Assembly (NCBI GenBank): GCA_900315105.1
Contig: OMXX01000004.1
Location: forward strand, 1-64,000
DNA length: 64,000 bases
Direction of reading: 5' to 3'
From: an uncultured Prevotellaceae bacterium
Lineage (GTDB): Bacteria; Bacteroidota; Bacteroidia; Bacteroidales; Bacteroidaceae
The notes beneath the pieces were generated by a model. It was not told the DNA's origin and made no database searches. It saw nothing but the letters and a program-made list of their open reading frames with translations. Shown here piece after piece: positions 7,861 to 16,601 of the stretch. Each line of letters begins with the position of its first letter. Within the stretch, counting starts at the first letter, position 1. A program made the translations under genes and the position numbers.

Positions 7861-8472
7861 ATGAAAAAGACTTTTATGAAAATGGCGCTGGCTGTCACTA
7901 TGCTGATAGGAGCGCAGAATTTATGGGCGCAGGACATAGTTACACCAGAGCAACAGGCTCTGATGGGACAACAGACTGTGACTGAGCAACAGGCTAAAAT
8001 ACAGGTAGAGGCAGAGAAACAGGCTGCTGAAGCAGAGAAGAAGGCATTAGAAGCGCAGAAGAAGGCAGAGAAACAAGCTGCCGAAGCTGAGAAGAAGGCA
8101 CTTGACGCACAGAAGAAAGCAGAGAAACAGGCTGCTGATGCGGAAAAGAAGGCAATAGAGGCGCAGAAGGAAGCTGAGAAAAAGGCTAAGGCTGCAGAGA
8201 AAGCTGCTGCAAAAGCCGAGAAGGAAAGGAAGGCCGAGGAGAAAAAGATGCTGAAGAAGCAGAAGGAGGCTGAAAGGCAGAAGAAACTGGCTGACAACGC
8301 AAAGAAAGCTCAGGAAAAAGCCAAGGCCGCACAAGAGAAAGCTCAGAAGGCTATTGACAAAGCCGCTCAGAATCCGGATGACCTGAAACTTCAGGCAAAG
8401 TCGATAAAGGCGCAGATGGCAGCCCAAAAGGCTGTAGAGAAGGCTGAGAAGGCTGCTAAGAAAGTAAAATAA
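7861..8472 (+). CDS. Exported Lys/Ala/Glu-rich coiled-coil protein
   Basis: A 203-residue protein with a signal peptide (MKKTFMKMALAVTMLIGAQNL, then WAQ) followed by an almost uninterrupted charged helix of Ala, Glu, Lys and Gln. Residues about 45-105 contain three near-copies of a module of the type AEKQAAEAEKKALEAQKK, which at the DNA level is a tandem repeat. The composition resembles the TolA central helix and other periplasmic spacer helices, but there is no transmembrane anchor and no terminal domain. Its role is unknown; a periplasmic spacer or envelope-binding helix is an inference. The repeats invite copy-number change by slippage. It is transcribed alone. Confidence 0.75.
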   Translation: MKKTFMKMALAVTMLIGAQNLWAQDIVTPEQQALMGQQTVTEQQAKIQVEAEKQAAEAEKKALEAQKKAEKQAAEAEKKALDAQKKAEKQAADAEKKAIEAQKEAEKKAKAAEKAAAKAEKERKAEEKKMLKKQKEAERQKKLADNAKKAQEKAKAAQEKAQKAIDKAAQNPDDLKLQAKSIKAQMAAQKAVEKAEKAAKKVK

Positions 8473-8570
8473 GCTATATATAGGGGCAAAGGTGCATCAT
8501 AGGGAACTTTTCCTGCGTGCGGCTTTGCTCCTTTCTTTATACTCCTTTTATATAAAAAAGCGAGGTGGGG

Positions 8571-9296
8571 TTACTTGAAAATCTCTCTCAGCACTTCAAG
8601 GCTTTTGAGTTCCTTGAATCCAGGGATGTGAAAGCCGTAGAATTGCATCATAACGTTAATGATGCGGTTTCTCTCAGAGTGCGAGAGGCGGAAAAGGTGC
8701 ATGTTTTCAGGCGTCATTCTCATTAGATTGATAAAGTCGTGCGTTTCAGAAGGCTTGAGGAAATCGCTATGACAAGGAGCCTCGCCAGTGAACTGTCCGG
8801 CACGTAGATCGAAGTATGAGTGCTCCGTGAACTCCTCAAGGTTGGGGTAGAAGCCAAGGAATCGTGACACCTTAATCATAAACATAAGGTGGAAGTTGGC
8901 AGGAGCCGATACGGATGTGTCGTACCACTTGAGGCTGTTCTCGATAAAGTCGTAGAGGAGATGGTCGCTCTGCTCAGCACGGGTGGAGAAGCATAGGAAC
9001 TCGGCGATGAAGAATGAGACAGAGAGCTTTACGGAATCAAAGGGAATGCTGGAGTAAGGCTCTATTATATGCGCCTCCTTGATTATAGGAAGGCTGTTGG
9101 AAGAACGGCTTTCGTAATAGACATCAAGGATGTTGAGAATCTGGAAAATCTGGCGCTTCGTCTTGCCTTTTCCCGTTTTTGGCATTCGCCACACGACGCT
9201 AAGTCTGCCGACTTCTCTTGTCAGCAGGTCAACAATGATACTGTTGTCGCCGTATTTCACGGTTCTGAGCACTATGCAGCGTGTTTTTTCCAGCAT
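8571..9296 (-). CDS. recO: DNA repair protein RecO
   Basis: RecO (241 residues) anneals single-stranded DNA and, with RecR, loads RecA in the RecF recombination pathway. The N-terminal OB-fold is clear (MLEKTRCIVLRTVKYGDNS, then IVDLLTREVGRLS). The helical C-terminal part follows, with the FLGFYPNL region and a conserved YFDLRAGQF in place of the zinc-binding motif of some RecO proteins. The start at 9296 is chosen because a -7 box lies at 9327-9334, right where a longer frame (9329) would begin. It is divergent from the tRNA-Glu/rpsT transcript. Confidence 0.88.
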   Translation of the reverse strand: MLEKTRCIVLRTVKYGDNSIIVDLLTREVGRLSVVWRMPKTGKGKTKRQIFQILNILDVYYESRSSNSLPIIKEAHIIEPYSSIPFDSVKLSVSFFIAEFLCFSTRAEQSDHLLYDFIENSLKWYDTSVSAPANFHLMFMIKVSRFLGFYPNLEEFTEHSYFDLRAGQFTGEAPCHSDFLKPSETHDFINLMRMTPENMHLFRLSHSERNRIINVMMQFYGFHIPGFKELKSLEVLREIFK

Positions 9297-9326
9297 AAGT
9301 GATGATAAAATAATCGCTAATAGGCA

Positions 9327-9334
9327 CAAAAGTA
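9327..9334 (-). promoter_or_regulatory. -7 box of recO
   Basis: TACTTTTG on the minus strand, 30 bases before the ATG at 9296. It helps exclude the upstream in-frame start at 9329. Confidence 0.5.
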
Positions 9335-9373
9335 CGAAAATTCAGTAAATTACGAAAGTTTTTCGTGAAAAAA

Positions 9374-9405
9374 TTTGGAGAATCGCCAAAAAAGGTGTAC
9401 CTTTG
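9374..9405 (+). promoter_or_regulatory. Promoter of tRNA-Glu and rpsT
   Basis: TTTG (9374-9377), 20 bp, TACCTTTG (9398-9405). No terminator is seen between the tRNA and rpsT, so this promoter probably serves both. Confidence 0.75.
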
Positions 9406-9457
9406 CATCCGCAATTGACAAAAACACGGGTTCGTGTGAGTTAAATTGTATTCCGAC

Positions 9458-9529
9458 GGTCCCTTCGTCTATCGGTTAGGACGAGAGATTTTCATTCTCT
9501 AAAGAGGAGTTCGACTCTCCTAGGGACTA
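9458..9529 (+). tRNA. tRNA-Glu (anticodon TTC)
   Basis: The acceptor GGTCCCT pairs with AGGGACT. The anticodon stem AGAGA/TCTCT holds the loop TTTTCAT, and the T-loop GTTCGACTC is present. CCA is not encoded. The gene is read together with rpsT downstream. Confidence 0.95.
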
Positions 9530-9531
9530 CA

Positions 9532-9636
9532 AACCAATCCGTCATCTCGTGTGATTTCGATAATTATGGTGACGGTGGATTTCGCAAGAAATCTGTTAGG
9601 GCAGCTTTGACACGCGCAAGACCCATGACTGGTTAA
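9532..9636 (+). promoter_or_regulatory. Structured leader between tRNA-Glu and rpsT
   Basis: The 150 bases before rpsT can fold. A closing stem pairs AACCAATC (9532) with GACTGGTT (9627). CCGTCAT pairs with GTGACGG (about 9539-9575). GATTTC-GCAA-GAAATC (9578-9593) is a perfect hairpin with a GNRA loop, and GGG pairs with CCC further on. S20 represses its own synthesis in enterobacteria, so an autoregulatory leader is plausible here. That role is inference. Confidence 0.45.
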
Positions 9637-9679
9637 TTGATTTTTTCAACCAAACAAAATTAAAGTTTTAATCAAAAAA

Positions 9680-9934
9680 ATGGCAAATCACAAGTCATCA
9701 GTAAAGAGAATTCGTCAGACCAAGACCAAGACTCTTCACAACAAGTACTACGCTAAGACAATGCGTAATGCAGTTCGCAAGTTCCGTTCAACAACAGACA
9801 AGGAAGAGTGCGTAAAGCAGCTTCCTGTTATCCAGAAGATGCTCGATAAGCTTGCAAAGCGTAACATCATCCACAAGAACAAGGCAGCTAACATCAAGTC
9901 AAGTCTTGCTCTTCACGTAAACAAGCTTGGTTAA
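9680..9934 (+). CDS. rpsT: 30S ribosomal protein S20
   Basis: An 84-residue basic, helical protein that binds 16S rRNA early in assembly of the small subunit. The N-terminus [17 protein letters not shown] and the [10 protein letters not shown] segment near residue 65-75 are family hallmarks, and the length is normal. It is preceded by tRNA-Glu and a structured leader in the same transcript and is followed at once by a terminator. Confidence 0.97.
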   Translation: MANHKSSVKRIRQTKTKTLHNKYYAKTMRNAVRKFRSTTDKEECVKQLPVIQKMLDKLAKRNIIHKNKAANIKSSLALHVNKLG

Positions 9935-9946
9935 GCACTTCCAGAT

Positions 9947-9969
9947 AGCCCTGTTCAAGGGCTTTCTTT
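9947..9969 (+). terminator. Terminator of rpsT
   Basis: AGCCCT, loop GTTCA, AGGGCT, then TTCTTT. It lies 12 bases after the rpsT stop codon. Confidence 0.75.
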
Positions 9970-10013
9970 GTGTTTGTATATACACATGATTGTTTCCATA
10001 ATAAATTTAAGTT

Positions 10014-10065
10014 GGAGGCCGCAGCCCGCCGAGGGTAGCAGCCTCCTATATTTTTCAGGCGGGTT
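10014..10065 (+). ncRNA. Candidate H-type pseudoknot between rpsT and gyrB
   Basis: Two GC-rich stems interlock. GGAGGC (10014-10019) pairs with GCCTCC (10041-10046). AGCCCGCC (10023-10030) pairs with GGCGGGTT (10058-10065). The order A-B-A'-B' is that of an H-type pseudoknot, with loops CGC, GAGGGTAGCA and TATATTTTTCA. The same topology exists on the other strand. The flanks are AT-rich, so the block stands out by composition. It lies after the rpsT terminator and before the gyrB promoter, so the strand and transcript are unknown. Alternatively the two stems are mutually exclusive hairpins. Confidence 0.35.
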
Positions 10066-10076
10066 CCATGAATTAA

Positions 10077-12191
<2,115 letters not shown>

Positions 12192-12199
12192 AATATAGA

Positions 12200-13099
12200 A
12201 TGCAGAGCAAAAGGTATATATGGTTCCTGACTTTCGTCCTTGTGGTGATTTCTTCTGTAAGGACCTGGGCAGGAACATACCTTTTACATCCATCTGCATT
12301 TCCGAATGAACAGGTGTGGTTTCAATGCCCGTTCGTGAGTAATGACACGTCTGACAGGATTTATTTGAGACTCGCTACAACAGGCTATGTCCTTCCGTAT
12401 ATCAACGGCAGAATAGCTTTCAGAGCCTCTATATGGCCTTCAAGACCTATGAACAGGGAAGGTGTGGCAGAGAGTGTTATTGACGTCACTAGACTTGTGA
12501 AAAGCGGGAATAATGTAATCGCACTATGGTACGCGCCGATAGTTGGCTTGAAGCAAGTACCTTGGGGAATGGTTTCGGCGGAAATCTATGTGCAGCACAA
12601 GAAGCGCAGCGAGGTGTTGTGTGACAGTCGTTCAAAATGGATGTGCCACCTTGCTCCTGCCTATTCAAACTTCAATGGTGAGGACTTTGATGCAACATAT
12701 TCTTATAATAGCACCTGGAAAACAAAACAAGACTTCGGTATTGACTGGATTCCTGCAACAGTAGTACAGCCTGTGACTAATTATCCGATAATTCCGGACA
12801 AATCCTTAAGACCTTACAGGACGGTCGTACCAGAGAGACAGGTGATAACGGAAAACTCCGCAACTTTCTATTTTCCGCAAACGGTAAGTGGACAGTTAAG
12901 GGTTACGCTTCGTGGAGTGAAAAAAGGTGATGTGATTCGTATCAACGGCATGAAATACAGAGGCCGTGGCGGATATGATGAACAGTTCTTCACGAGATTC
13001 TCAACAATAACAGCTAATAGGATAGAAATAAGTCCGGAAGAAGGCAAGCCAATGCCGACTTCAATGAATATAGAACTAATACAACTAATTGAAAAATAA
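12200..13099 (+). CDS. Exported protein resembling the N-terminal domain of bacterial alpha-L-rhamnosidases
   Basis: A 299-residue exported protein (signal peptide about 1-24, ending TWAG). Residues about 45-130 contain RLATTGYVLPYINGRIAF and, later, VIDVTRLVKSGNNVIALWY. This is the pattern of the jelly-roll domain that precedes the catalytic barrel in GH78 rhamnosidases (YVLYINGxxVG ... YDVTxLLKxGxNVI). No glycosidase catalytic domain follows, and a second beta-rich part completes the protein. It could be a carbohydrate-binding or truncated enzyme-derived protein. It is read 8 bases after gyrB and 8 bases before an AraC regulator, which it may accompany functionally. Confidence 0.55.
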   Translation: MQSKRYIWFLTFVLVVISSVRTWAGTYLLHPSAFPNEQVWFQCPFVSNDTSDRIYLRLATTGYVLPYINGRIAFRASIWPSRPMNREGVAESVIDVTRLVKSGNNVIALWYAPIVGLKQVPWGMVSAEIYVQHKKRSEVLCDSRSKWMCHLAPAYSNFNGEDFDATYSYNSTWKTKQDFGIDWIPATVVQPVTNYPIIPDKSLRPYRTVVPERQVITENSATFYFPQTVSGQLRVTLRGVKKGDVIRINGMKYRGRGGYDEQFFTRFSTITANRIEISPEEGKPMPTSMNIELIQLIEK

Positions 13100-13107
13100 T
13101 AGCATTT

Positions 13108-13992
13108 ATGAACAAAATTGAAACTGTAAGCCTCGACCGACTTAGGGAAAGCCATGAAATTCCAAGTATCGGAGATGATCTCCTTCTCTTCGAGGATATC
13201 CAAATGCTTCCGCAATTGGATGAGCCAAGACGTATGAATTGTATCATAATCGGTATATGTACTGATGGAGAGGGAGGCTATACTCTCAATGAGAGTAAAC
13301 ATTCAATCAAGCCTGGTGATGCCCTTATTCTGACTGAAGGTCAGATTGTGAATGAAATCTGGATGAGCGATGATGCCCAAGGCTATGCTATGCTTATCTC
13401 AAGGAGTTTCATCGATGAAATCTTCAAGGAACTGCGTGATGTGAGTAGCCTCTTCCTACTTGCACGTGAGCATCCGGTATTCCCGCTAAACAGCAATGAG
13501 CAGGACAAGGTTAAAGAGTTCGTTGAAATAGTTAAGGAACGCCTTCTCTTCGATGATTATCGCTTTAAGAAGGAAGTAGTAAGACTTCTTATCATCGCAA
13601 TGATATATGACATCGGAACTGCCATTATGCGAGTGATGGAGAAGGAAGGCACAGAGCCTGCAAACAGCTCAAAGGCTAAGAGGTGCTTTGTAAAGTTCAT
13701 ACAACTTGTTGAGCAGAACTTCAGGAGTGAAAGAAGAGTTAGTTGGTATGCAAATCAGATGGGACTTACCCCTAAGTATCTCTCTGAAATCATAAGTACT
13801 ACAAGTAAGCGTACTCCTAACGACTGGATTGACAAATATGTTACTACGGAAATCCGCAATCAGCTTAGCAATACCAATAAGAAGATAAGCGAGATTGCTG
13901 AGGATCTCAATTTCCCAAGCCAGTCATTCCTTGGCAAGTATTTCCGCGAGAACGTGGGAATGAGTCCTTCTGAGTATAGAAAGAGGAATTAA
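13108..13992 (+). CDS. AraC family transcriptional regulator
   Basis: A 294-residue regulator with an N-terminal cupin-like sensor domain (about 40-110, GGYTLNESKHSIKPGDALIL) and a C-terminal double helix-turn-helix (about 195-293). The latter contains VSWYANQMGLTPKYLSEI and the second-helix signature ISEIAEDLNFPSQSFLGKYF, followed by GMSPSEYRKRN. Such proteins often control nearby metabolic genes. The only close partner is the rhamnosidase-domain-like gene upstream, in the same orientation. A strong terminator follows. The ligand is unknown. Confidence 0.9.
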   Translation: MNKIETVSLDRLRESHEIPSIGDDLLLFEDIQMLPQLDEPRRMNCIIIGICTDGEGGYTLNESKHSIKPGDALILTEGQIVNEIWMSDDAQGYAMLISRSFIDEIFKELRDVSSLFLLAREHPVFPLNSNEQDKVKEFVEIVKERLLFDDYRFKKEVVRLLIIAMIYDIGTAIMRVMEKEGTEPANSSKAKRCFVKFIQLVEQNFRSERRVSWYANQMGLTPKYLSEIISTTSKRTPNDWIDKYVTTEIRNQLSNTNKKISEIAEDLNFPSQSFLGKYFRENVGMSPSEYRKRN

Positions 13993-14036
13993 GATTATTG
14001 CTGTCCGGTAAAAATTTTTTTGATTAGATATATTCA

Positions 14037-14069
14037 GGGCTGGTACTTACATGAAGTATCAGCCCTTTT
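14037..14069 (+). terminator. Terminator after the AraC regulator
   Basis: GGGCTGGTACTT and AAGTATCAGCCC form a 12-bp stem with one G-T pair and a 5-base loop, followed by TTTTG. Confidence 0.8.
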
Positions 14070-14340
14070 GATTATCTTTCCCTTTTTTTACATCACCTTC
14101 CATACCCTCAAGTATGCCATAACATCTCGTTAACATCAATCCCGCCCAACAGAGCATATCCAGACTAGGGGTGCTATGTTTGAAATGAGATACGCTAACA
14201 CTAAAATCCTTATTGTTACCCGTTATCTGTTACCGACATGTTTTCTAGGATTATGCAAGCACAACAGATTCGATTAGGAGCAAACTCATCGTTTGCCATA
14301 ACCCACTCTCCTGATGAGAAAACATTTTTTTCGTTATGTT
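14070..14340. other. Intergenic stretch without a gene
   Basis: No reading frame looks coding. GCAAAC-TCATC-GTTTGC (14280-14296) is a perfect small hairpin. It sits inside an AGGAG/CTCCT pair and, further out, an ATGTTTTCT (14238) / AGAAAACAT (14317) pair, the latter followed by TTTTTT. These nested pairs could be a structured RNA or a weak terminator; nothing more can be said. Confidence 0.4.
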
Positions 14341-14341
14341 T

Positions 14342-15352
14342 TTATTGACGGTCTTGCGATTCCATATCCTTGAGCATAATACGGGTGTCTTCAATGATTT
14401 TCGTAAGGTCTTCTACGGTATCTGCTCTTAGCATTGCAATTCTTGTCTGGCGGAAGTCTGGAATGCCCTTGAACAAAGGACTTGCTGCGAGATGTCGTCT
14501 CGTATGTAGGATTCCGCGCTTCTCGTCGAGTCTTTCCACGTTGATGTGGAGCTGTTCGAGCAGAGTGTCTATCTTCTCGTCAAGCGTGAGTGGAGTAGGA
14601 GAGAAGAGCCAAGGGCAACCGAATGTAGCTCTTCCTATCATTACGGCATCTACACCGTATGTGTCGAATGCCTTGTTGGCATCTTCAATGGATTTTATAT
14701 CTCCATTACCTATGATAGGGATGTGGATTTTTGGATTATTCTTCACTTCACCAATGAGCGTCCAATCGGCATCACCTGTGTACATTTGGGCGCGTGTTCT
14801 GCCATGTATTGTGAGAGCCTGAATGCCACAGTCCTGAAGGGCTTCTGCAAGGTCTATAATCTGTGCCCTTCCACTTTCGGGATTCAGCCTTGAAGATGTG
14901 AGATCTTCTGCATTCCAACCGAGTCTTGTCTTTACGGTTACAGGTGTCTTTACTGCATCTACAACTTGCTTTGTGATATCAAGGAGTTTTGGGAGGTTTT
15001 GTAGCATACCTGCACCAGCTCCCTTTCCCGCCACTTTCTTTACAGGACAGCCGAAGTTTAAGTCGATTACATCGGGATGAGCCTGATCCTCTACTATCTT
15101 TGCTGCTTCTACTACGGCTTCTGTGTCACGACCATAGATTTGTATTCCTACAGGCCTTTCCTCGTCTGCTATATTCAGTTTATTAACGGTGCTTTTTATT
15201 GAGCGTATAAGGGCTTCTGCGCTGACGAATTCGGTATATACCATCTGCGCTCCAAAACGCTTGCAAAGCATTCTGAAACCGATGTCTGTCACATCCTCCA
15301 TTGGTGCGAGGAACAGTGGTCTGTCTGGGAATTGAATATTGCCTATTTTCAT
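14342..15352 (-). CDS. dus: tRNA-dihydrouridine synthase
   Basis: A flavoenzyme (336 residues) that reduces specific uridines in the tRNA D-loop. The TIM barrel starts PLFLAPMEDVTDIGFR, carries the family signature DLNFGCPVKKV with the catalytic Cys, and has the FMN-phosphate site GNGDIKS. ALTIHGRTRAQMY and GRATFGCPW are also typical. The C-terminal helical RNA-binding part is normal. It reads as DusB/DusA-type. The -7 box ends only 7 bases before the ATG, so the mRNA should be almost leaderless. Confidence 0.93.
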   Translation of the reverse strand: MKIGNIQFPDRPLFLAPMEDVTDIGFRMLCKRFGAQMVYTEFVSAEALIRSIKSTVNKLNIADEERPVGIQIYGRDTEAVVEAAKIVEDQAHPDVIDLNFGCPVKKVAGKGAGAGMLQNLPKLLDITKQVVDAVKTPVTVKTRLGWNAEDLTSSRLNPESGRAQIIDLAEALQDCGIQALTIHGRTRAQMYTGDADWTLIGEVKNNPKIHIPIIGNGDIKSIEDANKAFDTYGVDAVMIGRATFGCPWLFSPTPLTLDEKIDTLLEQLHINVERLDEKRGILHTRRHLAASPLFKGIPDFRQTRIAMLRADTVEDLTKIIEDTRIMLKDMESQDRQ

Positions 15353-15359
15353 TAGTCTG

Positions 15360-15391
15360 CAAAAGTAATGTTTTTTCCTTACAATACCAAA
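15360..15391 (-). promoter_or_regulatory. Promoter of dus, giving a near-leaderless mRNA
   Basis: On the minus strand TTTG (15391-15388), 20 bp, TACTTTTG (15367-15360). The start codon at 15352 follows after 7 bases, so the transcript begins at or within a few bases of the ATG. Confidence 0.7.
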
Positions 15392-15408
15392 TTATTACAT
15401 GGAAAAAT

Positions 15409-15440
15409 CCGCCTGTAGAATCTTAATGTTCTACAGGCGG
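15409..15440 (-). terminator. Terminator of the receptor-OmpA unit
   Basis: CCGCCTGTAGAA and TTCTACAGGCGG form a perfect 12-bp stem with an 8-base loop, followed on the minus strand by ATTTTTCC. It lies 31 bases beyond the stop of the OmpA-like gene. Confidence 0.88.
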
Positions 15441-15471
15441 AAGTTGTATTTGTTAATGTATGAAGCTTGTC

Positions 15472-16572
15472 TTATTTAGCAACAGAGACACATACACGGT
15501 TGAGGTCTGCCTCTGGAAGAATGTCGCTGGTAGCACCACCAGCAGCAGTAGAGATGCGATCGGCATCTATGCCATACTTTTCAGTAAGCATCTTGGCAAC
15601 TGCTTTAGCACGCTCTTCGGAGAGTTTCTGGTTCAGCTCAGGATTGCCTTCTGGGGAAGCATAGCCTGTGATTGTAACCTTTGTTTCCTTGTTTGACTTC
15701 ATATAGTCGGCTATTGCCTTTACGTTGAGTGACTGATGTCTGCTGATTGCAGTCTTGCCACAGTCAAAGAATACGAATGGGAGAACGGCTATCCTCTCTG
15801 TTACCTTCTTCTCTACCTCAACGGTCTTTACTTCTACCTGTGGCTTACGGTTCTTGAGCTCCAGATTCTCTGCACGTAACCTGTTGATCTCGTCATTGAG
15901 GGCTGCAATCTGGTCAGAATGGTCTTCCTCCTTCACGACTACAGGTTTTCCGTCTGGGAGAACGAGAGATATACCGAATAGGATAGATGTGTACCAATCA
16001 TGTGTGCCTGCCTCCAAACGGCCGTTGAACTGGTCGTTGGTATTGTCAGCACGATACTCAAGGTTGAGGGCGAGATTGCGGTTAATACGCCAGTCTGCCA
16101 TACCTCCAAGTCGTACATTTGGAGAGAAATGTGACGAGTTTGTTGTTTCCATTGCAGACCAGTTGACACCGACACCTCCGATGAGGAAGAAGTTCACTGG
16201 GCATGAAGTGCATGAGAAACAGTTGGTGAGATTGAGCATTGCATCAGCTGAAGTGGTGAAGAACTTGAATGTCCTCTTCTTGCCTGTGTATTCGTTGAAT
16301 ACTCTTGAGTTGCATCCTTCGATGCCCAGACGGGCAGATGCAATAGGAGCTATATTACGTCCTACATTGAGGCTGAAAGTAGGTGCTACGAGTCTGCCCA
16401 TACCAGGGGTGTTAGGTAGTTGGATGCCTCCCTGCAAGTTTACAAACCAGTCAGGATTGAATTCTGAAGCTGGTTTTTCCTTAGCCTTATTCTTGTTGGG
16501 GTCATAGAACTGGGCGTTAGCTGACATTGATGTCATCAAAGCAACCAGTGCGATTACAAATATCTTTTTCAT
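15472..16572 (-). CDS. OmpA family outer membrane protein
   Basis: A 366-residue outer membrane protein. The signal peptide (ending SANAQ) is followed by an N-terminal barrel (about 30-205) with alternating aromatic strands and a short Cys-rich loop (CFSCTSCP). A coiled linker comes next (about 215-255), then a C-terminal OmpA/MotB peptidoglycan-binding domain (about 260-366). The latter contains FDCGKTAIS, TGYASPEGNPELNQKLSEER and the expected Asp/Arg site that holds diaminopimelate. It ties the outer membrane to the cell wall. The gene lies 29 bases downstream of a TonB-dependent receptor gene and shares its terminator. Confidence 0.92.
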   Translation of the reverse strand: MKKIFVIALVALMTSMSANAQFYDPNKNKAKEKPASEFNPDWFVNLQGGIQLPNTPGMGRLVAPTFSLNVGRNIAPIASARLGIEGCNSRVFNEYTGKKRTFKFFTTSADAMLNLTNCFSCTSCPVNFFLIGGVGVNWSAMETTNSSHFSPNVRLGGMADWRINRNLALNLEYRADNTNDQFNGRLEAGTHDWYTSILFGISLVLPDGKPVVVKEEDHSDQIAALNDEINRLRAENLELKNRKPQVEVKTVEVEKKVTERIAVLPFVFFDCGKTAISRHQSLNVKAIADYMKSNKETKVTITGYASPEGNPELNQKLSEERAKAVAKMLTEKYGIDADRISTAAGGATSDILPEADLNRVCVSVAK

Positions 16573-16601
16573 ATACGAATCTTTCAGTGTTTTACTAATG
16601 A

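Noticed and set aside
7797..8427. Minus-strand frames opposite the coiled-coil gene
   Set aside because: Phe/Ser/Leu-rich translations are the usual shadow of Lys/Ala/Glu codons; the plus-strand gene has a signal peptide and a -7 box.
15755..16507. 250-codon plus-strand frame opposite the OmpA-like gene
   Set aside because: It is antisense to a well-supported OmpA gene, with low-complexity Ser/Arg composition.
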